From Actinomadura livida (GTDB taxonomy: Bacteria > Actinomycetota > Actinomycetes > Streptosporangiales > Streptosporangiaceae): a stretch of DNA of 64,000 bases. This document shows, one piece after another, positions 56,783 through 64,000 of this stretch. Position 1 is the first letter of the stretch; each line of letters opens with the position of its first letter. The stretch spans positions 432,860-496,859 of the forward strand of contig NZ_BMRO01000004.1 of assembly GCF_014648675.1 (NCBI RefSeq), given 5' to 3'. Position numbers and translations under genes: made by a program. The notes beneath the pieces were generated by a model that did not search any database, was not told the origin of the DNA, and worked only from the letters and a program-made list of their open reading frames with translations.

Positions 56783-57256
56783 TTGGACGGGCATCTGGCA
56801 CTGGATGCGGGCGGCGTTCTCGTCGCGCTCATCCTGGTGGCGGCGCTGCTGTTCTTCTCCATGGCGGTGCGCCGCCGGCTGTTCGCGCGGGGCGGCGGCG
56901 CCGTGGAGTGCAGCCTCCGGGTGCTGGACCCGGAGGGCGGAGCCCCGGGAGTGTGGCGCCTCGGCATCGGCCGCTACAGGGGAGACGCCCTGCACTGGCA
57001 CCGCGTGTTCGAGTTCCGCAGCAGGCCCCGGCAGGTGATCCACCGCCGGGGCCTCGTCGTATCCAACCGGCGCCTCCCGGACCCGGAGGAGGCCGAGGGG
57101 CTGCTGCCGGACGTGAGCATCATCGAGGTCAGGGACGGTGACCTGACCGTGGAGCTGGCGATGGGCGCGGCGGCCCTGACCGGTTTCCTCTCCTGGCTGG
57201 AGGCGGCCCCGCCGGGTACCCCCGTGGAACTGCACCCTCCCGACGAGGCCGGCTGA
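56783..57256 (+). CDS. DUF2550 membrane-anchored protein
   Basis: 157 residues. One membrane segment (about 10-28, 'GGVLVALILVAALLFFSMAV') is followed by a soluble domain with 'ECSLRVLDPEGG' and 'WRLGIGRYRGDALHWHRVF'. DUF2550 proteins follow the atp operon in many actinobacteria, function unknown. TTG start at 56783 with a G-rich site upstream. Confidence 0.85.
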   Translation: MDGHLALDAGGVLVALILVAALLFFSMAVRRRLFARGGGAVECSLRVLDPEGGAPGVWRLGIGRYRGDALHWHRVFEFRSRPRQVIHRRGLVVSNRRLPDPEEAEGLLPDVSIIEVRDGDLTVELAMGAAALTGFLSWLEAAPPGTPVELHPPDEAG

Positions 57257-57436
57257 GCGCGCCCAGAGATTCGGCGTTGGGAGACCGGCCCGGGGGAGCG
57301 GTCCCGGGAGAACCTGCATGGGCCGGTAAGGCGCCGGTATGGAATCGGTGTGCGCGCGGCGCCGCCGCTTGAGCCGGCCGGGACGCGTGACCATCATCGC
57401 TGCTGGTCCGCTCCGTCTCCGTTCGCAGGAGTGCAC

Positions 57437-58972
57437 GTGCGCAAGAAGAAGCTGCTCACCGGTGCCGCCGTGGCGCTGCCCGCCGCGTTTCTCCCCGTGG
57501 CCGTGATCCCGTCGGTGCTGCCGCCCGCGGACGCCGCGCCGGCCCGCCCCACCCTGGCCCGGCTCGTCACGCTGAAGGACGTCCAGGCGCATCTGAAGGC
57601 GTTCGAGGAGATCGCCGACTACAACGGCGGCCACCGCGCCGCGGGCGGCGCCGGCTACGACGTCTCGGTGCGGTACGTCGTCGGGCGGCTGCGGAAGGCC
57701 GGGTTCCGGCCGAAGATCCAGAAGTTCCGGTACCCGTACTGGCGGGAGCGGTCGGGGCCGGTGCTGGCCCGGACGAAGCCGTCCAAGAAGTCCTACAAGC
57801 GCGGCGAGGACTTCGCCACCTACGCCTACTCGGGCTCGGGCGACGTGACCGCGCGCGTGGTCGCGGTGGACGTCCCGGCGAAGGGCGAGGACGGGACGAG
57901 CGGCTGCGACCGGCGCGACTTCAGGGGCTTCAGGAAGGGCTCGATCGCCCTGATGCAGCGCGGGACCTGCACGTTCGAGAAGAAGGCCGCCCGGGCCCGC
58001 GCCGCCGGGGCCGCCGCCGCCGTGATCTACAACCTGCCGGGGGAGGACGGGCCGGTGAACGGGACGGTCCGCAAGCCGTCCAGGATCCCGGTCGTCGGCC
58101 CGACCCACGAGCTCGGCGCCGCACTGGCCAAGGCCGCGAAGAGGAAGGGCGGCCTGACGCTGCGGGTGAAGACCGACACCGTCCACGGGAAGCGGTCGGC
58201 GTCCAACGTCATCGCCGACACCGAGCGCGGCCGTGGCGACAACGTGGTGCTGCTCGGCGCGCACCTCGACAGCGTCAAGGACGGCCCCGGGATCAACGAC
58301 AACGCCACCGGCTCCGCCGCGCTCCTCGCGATCGCCGGGAAGATCGGGAAGCTCCGCAGGGGCGACCTGCGCAACCGGGTGCGGTTCGCCTGGTGGGGCG
58401 CGGAGGAGGAGGGCCTGCGCGGCTCGACGCACTACGTGGAGTCCCTGGACCGCCGCGACCGCGACGCCATCGCCCTCAACCTGAACTTCGACATGCTCGG
58501 GTCGCGCAACGGCACCCGGGGCGTGTACGACGGCGACCACTCCACCCGCGCCGGGACGCGGGCGCCCGCCGGTTCGGGCGCGATCGAGAAGATGTTCCGG
58601 GACTACTTCAAGGGCCGCAGGCTGCCGACGACCGAGAGCTCCCTCAACGGGCGCTCCGACTACGGCCCGTTCGCCGAGCACGGCATCCCGGTCGGCGGCA
58701 TGGACACCGGCGCGGACGGCGTGAAGACCGCCGCGGAGGCCAAGGCGTTCGGCGGCAGGGCGGGCAAGGCGTACGACCCGTGCTACCACTCCGCGTGCGA
58801 CCGGCTGAAGAACGTGCACCTGAGGTTCCTCGACACGAACGTCGACGGCATCGCGCACGTCACCCAGCACCTCGCGCGCACCACGGTGGCGGTCAACGGC
58901 GGGGCGCGCGTGCAGGTGGCGCTGGACCCGTCCTACCGGCCGCTCTGGCAGGGGCCCTACCAGCTTCGCTGA
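57437..58972 (+). CDS. Secreted M28-family zinc aminopeptidase with PA domain
   Basis: 511 residues. The signal peptide covers about 1-34 ('KKLLTGAAVALPAAFLPVAV'). The PA domain is about 135-235 ('GSIALMQRGTCTFEKKAARA'). The M28 catalytic region has 'LLGAHLDSVKDGPGINDNAT', 'FAWWGAEEEGLRGSTHY', and 'LNLNFDMLGSRNG', with the His/Asp/Glu zinc ligands. It resembles aminopeptidase S/Y of actinomycetes. GTG 57437 has AGGAG 5 bases upstream. The 3' end overlaps the convergent DUF4097 gene by 16 bases. Confidence 0.9.
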   Translation: MRKKKLLTGAAVALPAAFLPVAVIPSVLPPADAAPARPTLARLVTLKDVQAHLKAFEEIADYNGGHRAAGGAGYDVSVRYVVGRLRKAGFRPKIQKFRYPYWRERSGPVLARTKPSKKSYKRGEDFATYAYSGSGDVTARVVAVDVPAKGEDGTSGCDRRDFRGFRKGSIALMQRGTCTFEKKAARARAAGAAAAVIYNLPGEDGPVNGTVRKPSRIPVVGPTHELGAALAKAAKRKGGLTLRVKTDTVHGKRSASNVIADTERGRGDNVVLLGAHLDSVKDGPGINDNATGSAALLAIAGKIGKLRRGDLRNRVRFAWWGAEEEGLRGSTHYVESLDRRDRDAIALNLNFDMLGSRNGTRGVYDGDHSTRAGTRAPAGSGAIEKMFRDYFKGRRLPTTESSLNGRSDYGPFAEHGIPVGGMDTGADGVKTAAEAKAFGGRAGKAYDPCYHSACDRLKNVHLRFLDTNVDGIAHVTQHLARTTVAVNGGARVQVALDPSYRPLWQGPYQLR

Positions 58973-59901
58973 TCGGCCGAGTTGACGAGGATGCTGCCGT
59001 CGCGGGTGTCCAGCTTGACGCTGCGCGAGGACGCCGAGTCCTGGTGCACGGACGGGTCGATCGTCCTGGAGCCGTTGTCCGTGGACGTGGCGATGGCGTA
59101 ACTCTCACTTGTCGGGAGCCAGACGCGGATGGAGCCGTTGGCGCTGCTGGCCCGGACGTGCGTGGGAGCGGAGGCGAACCCGAGCCGGACCCCGCCGTCG
59201 AGCGTCTTGGCGGTGACGCGTTCGGCGGTCAGCCCCGCGACGTCGATGGAGCCGTTCGCGGTGTCCAGGTCGGCGGTCTTGACGTCGCCGCTGAGCTTGA
59301 TGCGGCCGTCGCGCGAGCGGGCCGTCAGCCGGTCGGCGGTGAGTCCCGTCGCGACGATCGAGCCGTTGCTGCTGTCCAGATCGGCGGTGGTGGCCCGCCC
59401 GGAGACGCGCAGCGACCCGTCCCTGGAACTGATCGACGCCGAGGTCGCCCGCAGGTCGGTCACCTCGATCGATCCGTTGTGGGAGTGCAGCTTCACCGCC
59501 CCGGCGAGGCCGGACGCGGAGATCGACCCGTCCCGGTTGTCGATCTCCACGGGCACGTCGCGGGGGACCTGGACGCGGTAGGAGACCCCGCATCGGCTGA
59601 AGCCCACCGTCGCCCTGGCGCACTTGGCCGCCAGCGTGAGCGTGTCGTCCTCGGTGAGCCGCTCGGCGACCGGCTTGTTCTTCTCGTTGGACCAGCGCAG
59701 CCGCTCGCTGACCTTGATGGTGGGGGTGTCGGTTGCCGTCACCTGCACCCGGCTCCCATCGCCGGTGATCTTCAGTGCGGTGATGCCGGCGGGCGCGGTG
59801 TAGGAGCGGGTCTCCTCGCCGCTGCCGAAGCTCACGTTGCCGCAGCCGGTCAGCGCCGCCGCCGCGACCGCCAGCACCGCCGTCGCCGTCAGGGTCTTCA
59901 C
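58957..59901 (-). CDS. DUF4097 lipoprotein (beta-solenoid)
   Basis: 314 residues from GTG 59901. 'LTATAVLAVAAAALTGCG' is a lipoprotein signal with the lipobox Cys at residue 18. The rest repeats a 20-residue unit of the type 'xNGSIxVxGLxAxxxxxxSRDG' (short fragments 'HNGSIEVTDL', 'RDGSLRVSGR', 'SNGSIVATGL'), a right-handed beta-helix of the DUF4097/adhesin-like family. Cell-surface role unknown. GGGAG is 7 bases before the GTG. A longer frame up to 59967 lacks a site. Confidence 0.82.
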   Translation of the reverse strand: MKTLTATAVLAVAAAALTGCGNVSFGSGEETRSYTAPAGITALKITGDGSRVQVTATDTPTIKVSERLRWSNEKNKPVAERLTEDDTLTLAAKCARATVGFSRCGVSYRVQVPRDVPVEIDNRDGSISASGLAGAVKLHSHNGSIEVTDLRATSASISSRDGSLRVSGRATTADLDSSNGSIVATGLTADRLTARSRDGRIKLSGDVKTADLDTANGSIDVAGLTAERVTAKTLDGGVRLGFASAPTHVRASSANGSIRVWLPTSESYAIATSTDNGSRTIDPSVHQDSASSRSVKLDTRDGSILVNSADQRSW

Positions 59902-60032
59902 GTGGTCACTCCCGTTGTCGCCTTGCGCCCGTACAGAACCAGCCTGCTCTCCACGGGACGCCGTCACCAGGAGGGGAGCCGGTCATCGCGCGGTGGGGCT
60001 AACCCCACCCCCCGGCGGGGGAGCGGACCGGG

Positions 60033-60659
60033 TCAGCGTTCTCCGCCGGGCTTCCAGAGGACGTCGCCGTGCTCGGCGTTGGCGACGCGGCAGAGGATGA
60101 ACAGGAGGTCGGACAGCCGGTTGAGGTAGGTGGCGGTCAGCGGGTTCACGCCGCCCTCGGCCGCCTCCGGGTCGCCGTCGGCGGCGGAGCCGTGCGCCTC
60201 GACGGCCGCCCAGGCGGAGCGTTCGGCGCGCCGCGTGACCGTCCGCGCGACGTGCAGCAGCGCCGCGCCCGGGGACCCGCCAGGGAGGATGAAGCTGCGG
60301 AGCGGTTCGAGCGTCTCGTTGTGCTCGTCGCAGGCCGCCTCAAGGCGTTCGATGTAGGGGGGCTCGACGCGCAGCGGAGGGTACTGCGGGTCCGGCACGA
60401 CCGGCGCGCACAGGTCGGCTCCCACGTCGAACAGGTCGTTCTGGACGCGGGTCAGCAGCGCGACCACGTTCTCGGGCAGGTCGCCGAGCGCGATGGCGGT
60501 GCCGATCGCGGCGTTGGCCTCCTCGACGTCGGCGTAGGCGGCCAGCCGCGGGTCCGTCTTCCGGGTGCGGGACGCGTCGCCGAGCGCGGTGGTGCCGTCG
60601 TCCCCGGTCCGGGTGTAGATCCGCGACAGGACGACGGGGTTATCCCTGTTCTTCGCCAT
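60033..60659 (-). CDS. PduO-type cob(I)alamin adenosyltransferase
   Basis: 208 residues. 'SRIYTRTGDDGTTALGD' and 'VEEANAAIGTA' near the N-terminus and 'RAERSAWAAVE', 'NRLSDLLFILCRVAN' toward the C-terminus are the PduO/CobO2 signature. It makes adenosylcobalamin from ATP and cob(I)alamin. It commonly neighbours the atp/DUF2550 region in actinobacteria. No cobalamin riboswitch is seen upstream. Confidence 0.93.
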   Translation of the reverse strand: MAKNRDNPVVLSRIYTRTGDDGTTALGDASRTRKTDPRLAAYADVEEANAAIGTAIALGDLPENVVALLTRVQNDLFDVGADLCAPVVPDPQYPPLRVEPPYIERLEAACDEHNETLEPLRSFILPGGSPGAALLHVARTVTRRAERSAWAAVEAHGSAADGDPEAAEGGVNPLTATYLNRLSDLLFILCRVANAEHGDVLWKPGGER

Positions 60660-60730
60660 AGCCGCACCCTAGCGCCGCAGGGCATCGAAGCACGTTCGGT
60701 AGGGTTTCGGAAAGACTCCCGGAGGCCGCC

Positions 60731-62323
60731 GTGTACGACTACATCATCGTGGGAGCGGGCAGCGCGGGGTGCGTTCTCGCCGCCCGGCTGACCGAGGATC
60801 CGTCGGTCGCGGTCCTGCTGCTGGAGGCCGGCCCGCCCGACGACGCGCCCGAGATCCACATTCCGGCGGCCGTGGCGGGGATGATCAAAGGCCCGTTCGA
60901 CTGGGACTACGCCACCGTCCCGCAGGAGAACGCCGCCGGACGCAGCGTGTACTGGCCGCGGGGGCGCACGCTCGGCGGCAGCTCGTCCACCAACGCGATG
61001 ATCTACGTGCGCGGCTCCCGGTACGACTACGACACCTGGCGCGACGTCCACGGCTGCGAGGGCTGGGGCTACGAGGACGTGCTGCCCTACTTCCGCCGCG
61101 CCGAGGACCAGCAGCGCGGCGACATCCCGTACCACGGCGTCGGCGGGCCGCTGCGCGTGGAGGACCTGCGCTACAAGCACCCGCTGACCCGCGCCTGGTT
61201 GCAGTCGGCCAAGGCGTACGGGCTGGCCGCGAACCCCGACTTCAACGGCGCGCGGCAGGACGGCGTCGGCTTCTACCAGGTCACGCACAAGCGCGGCCGC
61301 CGCTGGTCCACCGCCGCCGGGTACCTGCACCCGATCGAGCACCGCCCGAACCTCACCGTCGTCACCGACGCGCTCGCGACCCGCGTGGTGATCGAGGACG
61401 GCCGCGCCACCGGCGTCCGCTACGAGGCGCGCGGCGAGACCATGCTGGCCCGCGCCGGGGCGGAGGTCATCGTGTCCGGCGGCGCGGTGAACAGCCCGCA
61501 GCTGCTCATGCTCTCCGGCGTCGGGCCCGCCGACCACCTGCGCTCGGTGGGCATCGACGTCCTGGTCGACTCCCCGGTCGGGCAGCGGCTCCAGGACCAC
61601 CCGTTCGTGAACGTCATGTTCGCCACGCCCCGCACCAAGAGCCTGTGGGAGCTGGCGAACGCGCGCTCCCTGGCCCTTTACCAGGCGCTCGGGCGGGGAC
61701 CCTACGCGTCCAACGTCGCCGAGGCGGGCGGGTTCGTCCGGACGGTCGAGGGGCTGCCCGCCCCCGACCTGCAGTACCACGTCCTGCCCACGCCGTTCGT
61801 CGAGCAGGGGCTCGTGGAGGTCGCCGAACGGCTGCTGTCGGTCATGGTCACCGCGGTCTCCGTCGCCAGCCGCGGCTCGCTCACCCTCCGCTCCGCCAGC
61901 CCCTACGCCAAGCCCCTGATCGACCCCGCCTACCTCGCGGACAAGGCCGACCTGGACGTCCTGGTCGCCGGGGTCCGCCAGGCGCGGGAGATCGCGGCGT
62001 CCGGGCCGCTGGCGGCCCTGGTCGGGGGCGAGTGGGCGCCCGGCGAGCAGGTCGAGTCGGACGAGGCCGTCCGGGACTACGTGCGCCGCCAGGTCGCGAC
62101 CCTGTTCCACCCCGTCGGCACCTGCGCGATGGGCGGCGGCGACTCCGTCTGCGACCCCGAGCTGCGCGTCCGCGGCGTCGACGGCCTGCGGGTGGTGGAC
62201 GCGTCGGTGATGCCGGCCGTCCCGCGCGGCAACACCAACGCGCCGACGATCGCGATCGCCGAGCGCGCCGCCGACCTGATCCGCGGCCGTACGCCGCTCA
62301 AGCCTGCCAACGCCTCGCGCTAG
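60731..62323 (+). CDS. GMC-family FAD oxidoreductase
   Basis: 530 residues. FAD motif 'IIVGAGSAGCVLAARL' at the N-terminus; GMC signature 1 'GRTLGGSSSTNAMIYVRG' and signature 2 'GAVNSPQLLMLSGVGPADHL'; catalytic His in 'FHPVGTCAMG', with the second active-site residue in 'GNTNAPTIAIAERA'. Choline dehydrogenase/alcohol oxidase relatives; substrate unknown. GTG 60731. Divergent from the PduO gene with 71 bases between starts. The next gene is another flavoenzyme, with 154 bases between. Confidence 0.9.
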   Translation: MYDYIIVGAGSAGCVLAARLTEDPSVAVLLLEAGPPDDAPEIHIPAAVAGMIKGPFDWDYATVPQENAAGRSVYWPRGRTLGGSSSTNAMIYVRGSRYDYDTWRDVHGCEGWGYEDVLPYFRRAEDQQRGDIPYHGVGGPLRVEDLRYKHPLTRAWLQSAKAYGLAANPDFNGARQDGVGFYQVTHKRGRRWSTAAGYLHPIEHRPNLTVVTDALATRVVIEDGRATGVRYEARGETMLARAGAEVIVSGGAVNSPQLLMLSGVGPADHLRSVGIDVLVDSPVGQRLQDHPFVNVMFATPRTKSLWELANARSLALYQALGRGPYASNVAEAGGFVRTVEGLPAPDLQYHVLPTPFVEQGLVEVAERLLSVMVTAVSVASRGSLTLRSASPYAKPLIDPAYLADKADLDVLVAGVRQAREIAASGPLAALVGGEWAPGEQVESDEAVRDYVRRQVATLFHPVGTCAMGGGDSVCDPELRVRGVDGLRVVDASVMPAVPRGNTNAPTIAIAERAADLIRGRTPLKPANASR

Positions 62324-62477
62324 GCGTCCCTCCGCCGTATTTTCCTTTTGTCTGGTTTTGTCGGGATTGTCGTGCGGTGATGCTGGTGGTGACCGCGCCG
62401 GGAGGGACCCGGCGGGACCGAAGACAGCACGGGCGCGCGAGGCAGGGGTGTGCCGCGGCCCGGCGGGGGAGGCCCAG

Positions 62478-63863
62478 ATGGAGGCCACGGTTCTGGAATC
62501 CATGCGGACGACGCTGCGCGGCCCGGTCCTCGGACCGCAGGACTCGGACTACGAACGGGCCCGCGCGATCTACAACGCGATGATCGGCACCTGTCCCGCC
62601 GCCATCGTCCGGTGCGCCGACGCCGCGGACGTGGCGGAGGCCATCGGCATGATCCGCGACATCGGCGCCGAACCGGCCGTCCGGGGCGGCGGGCACAGCG
62701 GCGCCGGCCTCTGCCTGGTGGAGGGCGGCGTGACCATCGACCTGTCGCCCATGCGGTGGGTGCGGGTCGACCCGGAGGCGCGCACGGCCGAGGTCGGCGG
62801 AGGCAGCCTGCTGGGCGACCTGGACCACGCCACCCACGGCTTCGGGCTGGCCACGCCCACCGGGATCAACTCGACCACCGGGGTCGGCGGGCTCACGCTC
62901 GGCGGCGGCCACGGCCACCTCACCCGCAAGTACGGCCTCACGGTGGACAACCTGATCGCCGCCGACGTCGTTCTGGCGGACGGTTCGCTGGTCACCGCGT
63001 CCGAGACGCGCGACCCCGATCTGTTCTGGGCGCTGCGCGGCGGAGGCGGGAACTTCGGCGTCGTCACCTCGTTCACCTACCGGCTCCACCCGGTGGACAC
63101 GGTCGGGGTGGGCATCACCGCATGGCCTATCGACGCGGTGCCCGAGGTTTTGAGGTGGTACCGGGAGTTCCTGCCTCAGGCGCCCGAGGACCTGAGCGGC
63201 TTCTTCGCCGTCCTCACCGTCCCGCCCGGGCCGCCGTTCCCCGAGGAGCTTCACGGCAAGAAGATGTGCGCCGTCGTGTGGTGCTACACGGGCGACCCGA
63301 ACGGACTGGAGGACGCCATCGCGTCGGTGAACGACGCCGGGCGTCCCGCGTTCCAGTTCACCGCGCCTATGCCGTACCCCATGCTCCAGAGCATGTTCGA
63401 CGAGCTCCTCCCGCCCGGCCTGCAGTGGTACTGGCGAGGCGACTTCTTCGACCGCATCGGCGACGACGCCATCGACCTGCACCTCAAGCACGGTTCGGAG
63501 CTGCCGACCCCGCTGTCCACCATGCACCTCTACCCGATCGACGGCGCGGTCCACCGGATGGGCGCCGACGACACCGCCTGGAGCTACCGGGACGCTCTAT
63601 GGTCGGCCGTCTACGTCGGCATCGACCCCGATCCCGCGAACGCCGCGCTCATCCGGCAGTGGTGCGTGGACTACTGGGAGACGCTGCACCCGCACTCGAT
63701 GGGGGGCTCCTACGTGAACTTCATCGGCGCGGACGAGAGGGAGGACCGGGTCCGGGCCACGTACGGGGACCACTACGACGAACTCGCGCGGATCAAGGCC
63801 GAGTACGACCCCGGTAACTTCTTCCAGGCCAACCAGAACATTCGTCCGGCCGCGCACGTCTGA
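62478..63863 (+). CDS. BBE-type FAD-linked oxidase
   Basis: 461 residues. FAD_binding_4 domain: 'AVRGGGHSGAGLCLVEGG' with the His used for 8-alpha histidyl-FAD linkage, and 'GVGGLTLGGGHGHLTRKYG', where a second (Cys) linkage site is absent. The C-terminal BBE domain ends 'YGDHYDELARIKAEYDPGN'. Relatives oxidise sugars, alkaloids or antibiotic intermediates. ATG 62478 has GGGGGAGG (62465-62472) upstream; a longer frame from 62358 lacks a site. A terminator follows. Confidence 0.9.
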   Translation: MEATVLESMRTTLRGPVLGPQDSDYERARAIYNAMIGTCPAAIVRCADAADVAEAIGMIRDIGAEPAVRGGGHSGAGLCLVEGGVTIDLSPMRWVRVDPEARTAEVGGGSLLGDLDHATHGFGLATPTGINSTTGVGGLTLGGGHGHLTRKYGLTVDNLIAADVVLADGSLVTASETRDPDLFWALRGGGGNFGVVTSFTYRLHPVDTVGVGITAWPIDAVPEVLRWYREFLPQAPEDLSGFFAVLTVPPGPPFPEELHGKKMCAVVWCYTGDPNGLEDAIASVNDAGRPAFQFTAPMPYPMLQSMFDELLPPGLQWYWRGDFFDRIGDDAIDLHLKHGSELPTPLSTMHLYPIDGAVHRMGADDTAWSYRDALWSAVYVGIDPDPANAALIRQWCVDYWETLHPHSMGGSYVNFIGADEREDRVRATYGDHYDELARIKAEYDPGNFFQANQNIRPAAHV

Positions 63864-63929
63864 CGCCCGCCCGCACACGTCTGACGCTCACCCGCGCCGG
63901 AAGGAGGGCGGCCTGCGCCGAAAAGAGGA

Positions 63930-63957
63930 GCGCCCCCGTCCTTCCGGACGGGGGCGC
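63930..63957 (+). terminator. Terminator after the BBE oxidase gene
   Basis: GCGCCCCCGTCC (63930-63941) and GGACGGGGGCGC (63946-63957) pair perfectly over 12 bp around TTCC. A GC-rich tetraloop hairpin 66 bases after the stop. Confidence 0.7.
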
Positions 63958-63972
63958 GGCGTGCGTACAGGC

Positions 63973-64000
63973 GGGGGGGGGGGGGGGGGGGGGGGGGGGG
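63973..64000 (+). other. Poly-G run at the window end (probable artefact)
   Basis: Twenty-eight consecutive G to the last base. Such a run is not expected of coding or intergenic DNA in this genome. It is typical of low-signal read tails at a contig end. Confidence 0.7.

Noticed and set aside
60660..60730. Cobalamin riboswitch near the PduO gene
   Set aside because: The spacer is only 71 bases and shows no B12-box-like sequence.

Overview
The window reads as chromosome of a high-GC actinomycete. The evidence is about 70 % GC, many GTG/TTG starts, ATGA/GTGA stop-start overlaps, Rho with a long Arg/Gly/Asp-rich insertion, and DUF574, DUF2267, DUF2550 and WhiB-type families. Gene content fits the Streptosporangiales/Thermomonosporaceae (Actinomadura-like); that placement is inference, not a marker-gene result.

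Left chromosomal part (1-14.57 kb). The 3' end of a DUF5753 regulator is followed by a compact hopanoid operon (hpnC-hpnD-hpnE-shc-hpnH) that turns farnesyl-PP into squalene, cyclises it to hopene and adds adenosine. Next come a DUF574 methyltransferase, a DUF2267 protein, a VOC protein, a second methyltransferase, and a lipoprotein sugar/sorbosone dehydrogenase divergent from a TetR regulator that has a good operator candidate. An AadA-like aminoglycoside nucleotidyltransferase carries a single-base frameshift. A membrane-anchored pentapeptide-repeat protein and a small hypothetical protein close this part.

Integrated element (14,571-30,783). A 16.2-kb actinomycete integrative and conjugative element (AICE) sits in the 3' half of tRNA-Arg(CCG), bounded by perfect 49-bp direct repeats; the intact tRNA is at the right end. 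From left to right it carries: a low-GC cargo/regulatory arm (two membrane proteins, a 2H phosphoesterase, a TPR regulator broken by an in-frame stop, an XRE repressor); a regulatory zone with two phased arrays (4 x 11 bp GTGCA and 4 x 12 bp GCGCT, the latter over a promoter); a small peptide, WhiB-like, NUDIX and zinc-ribbon genes; DUF2637/SpdB-like and FtsK/TraB transfer genes; SSB; more small Cys-rich proteins; a DpdA/TGT-like transglycosylase homologue; prim-pol and DUF3631 replication proteins; an iteron-like cluster; Xis; a tyrosine integrase; and a small basic protein. Three hairpins with nearly identical 17-18-nt loops and different, still-paired stems precede three of its gene groups. 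This looks like an undescribed RNA or DNA structural element and is my best candidate for something new.

Right chromosomal part (30.8-64 kb). A core-metabolism run follows: receiver-only response regulator, NrtL-like DALR protein, lysA, hom, thrC, thrB, rho, a sensor kinase/LuxR regulator pair, rpmE, prfA, prmC, L-threonylcarbamoyladenylate synthase, a small secreted protein, a DUF2207 protein, wecA-like, and the ATP synthase operon (atpI, atpZ-like, atpBEFHAGDC). After it come DUF2550, a secreted M28 peptidase, a DUF4097 lipoprotein, PduO-type cobalamin adenosyltransferase, a GMC oxidoreductase and a BBE-type FAD oxidase. The window ends in a run of 28 G, probably a sequencing or contig-end artefact.

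No CRISPR array, rRNA or complete IS element was seen.
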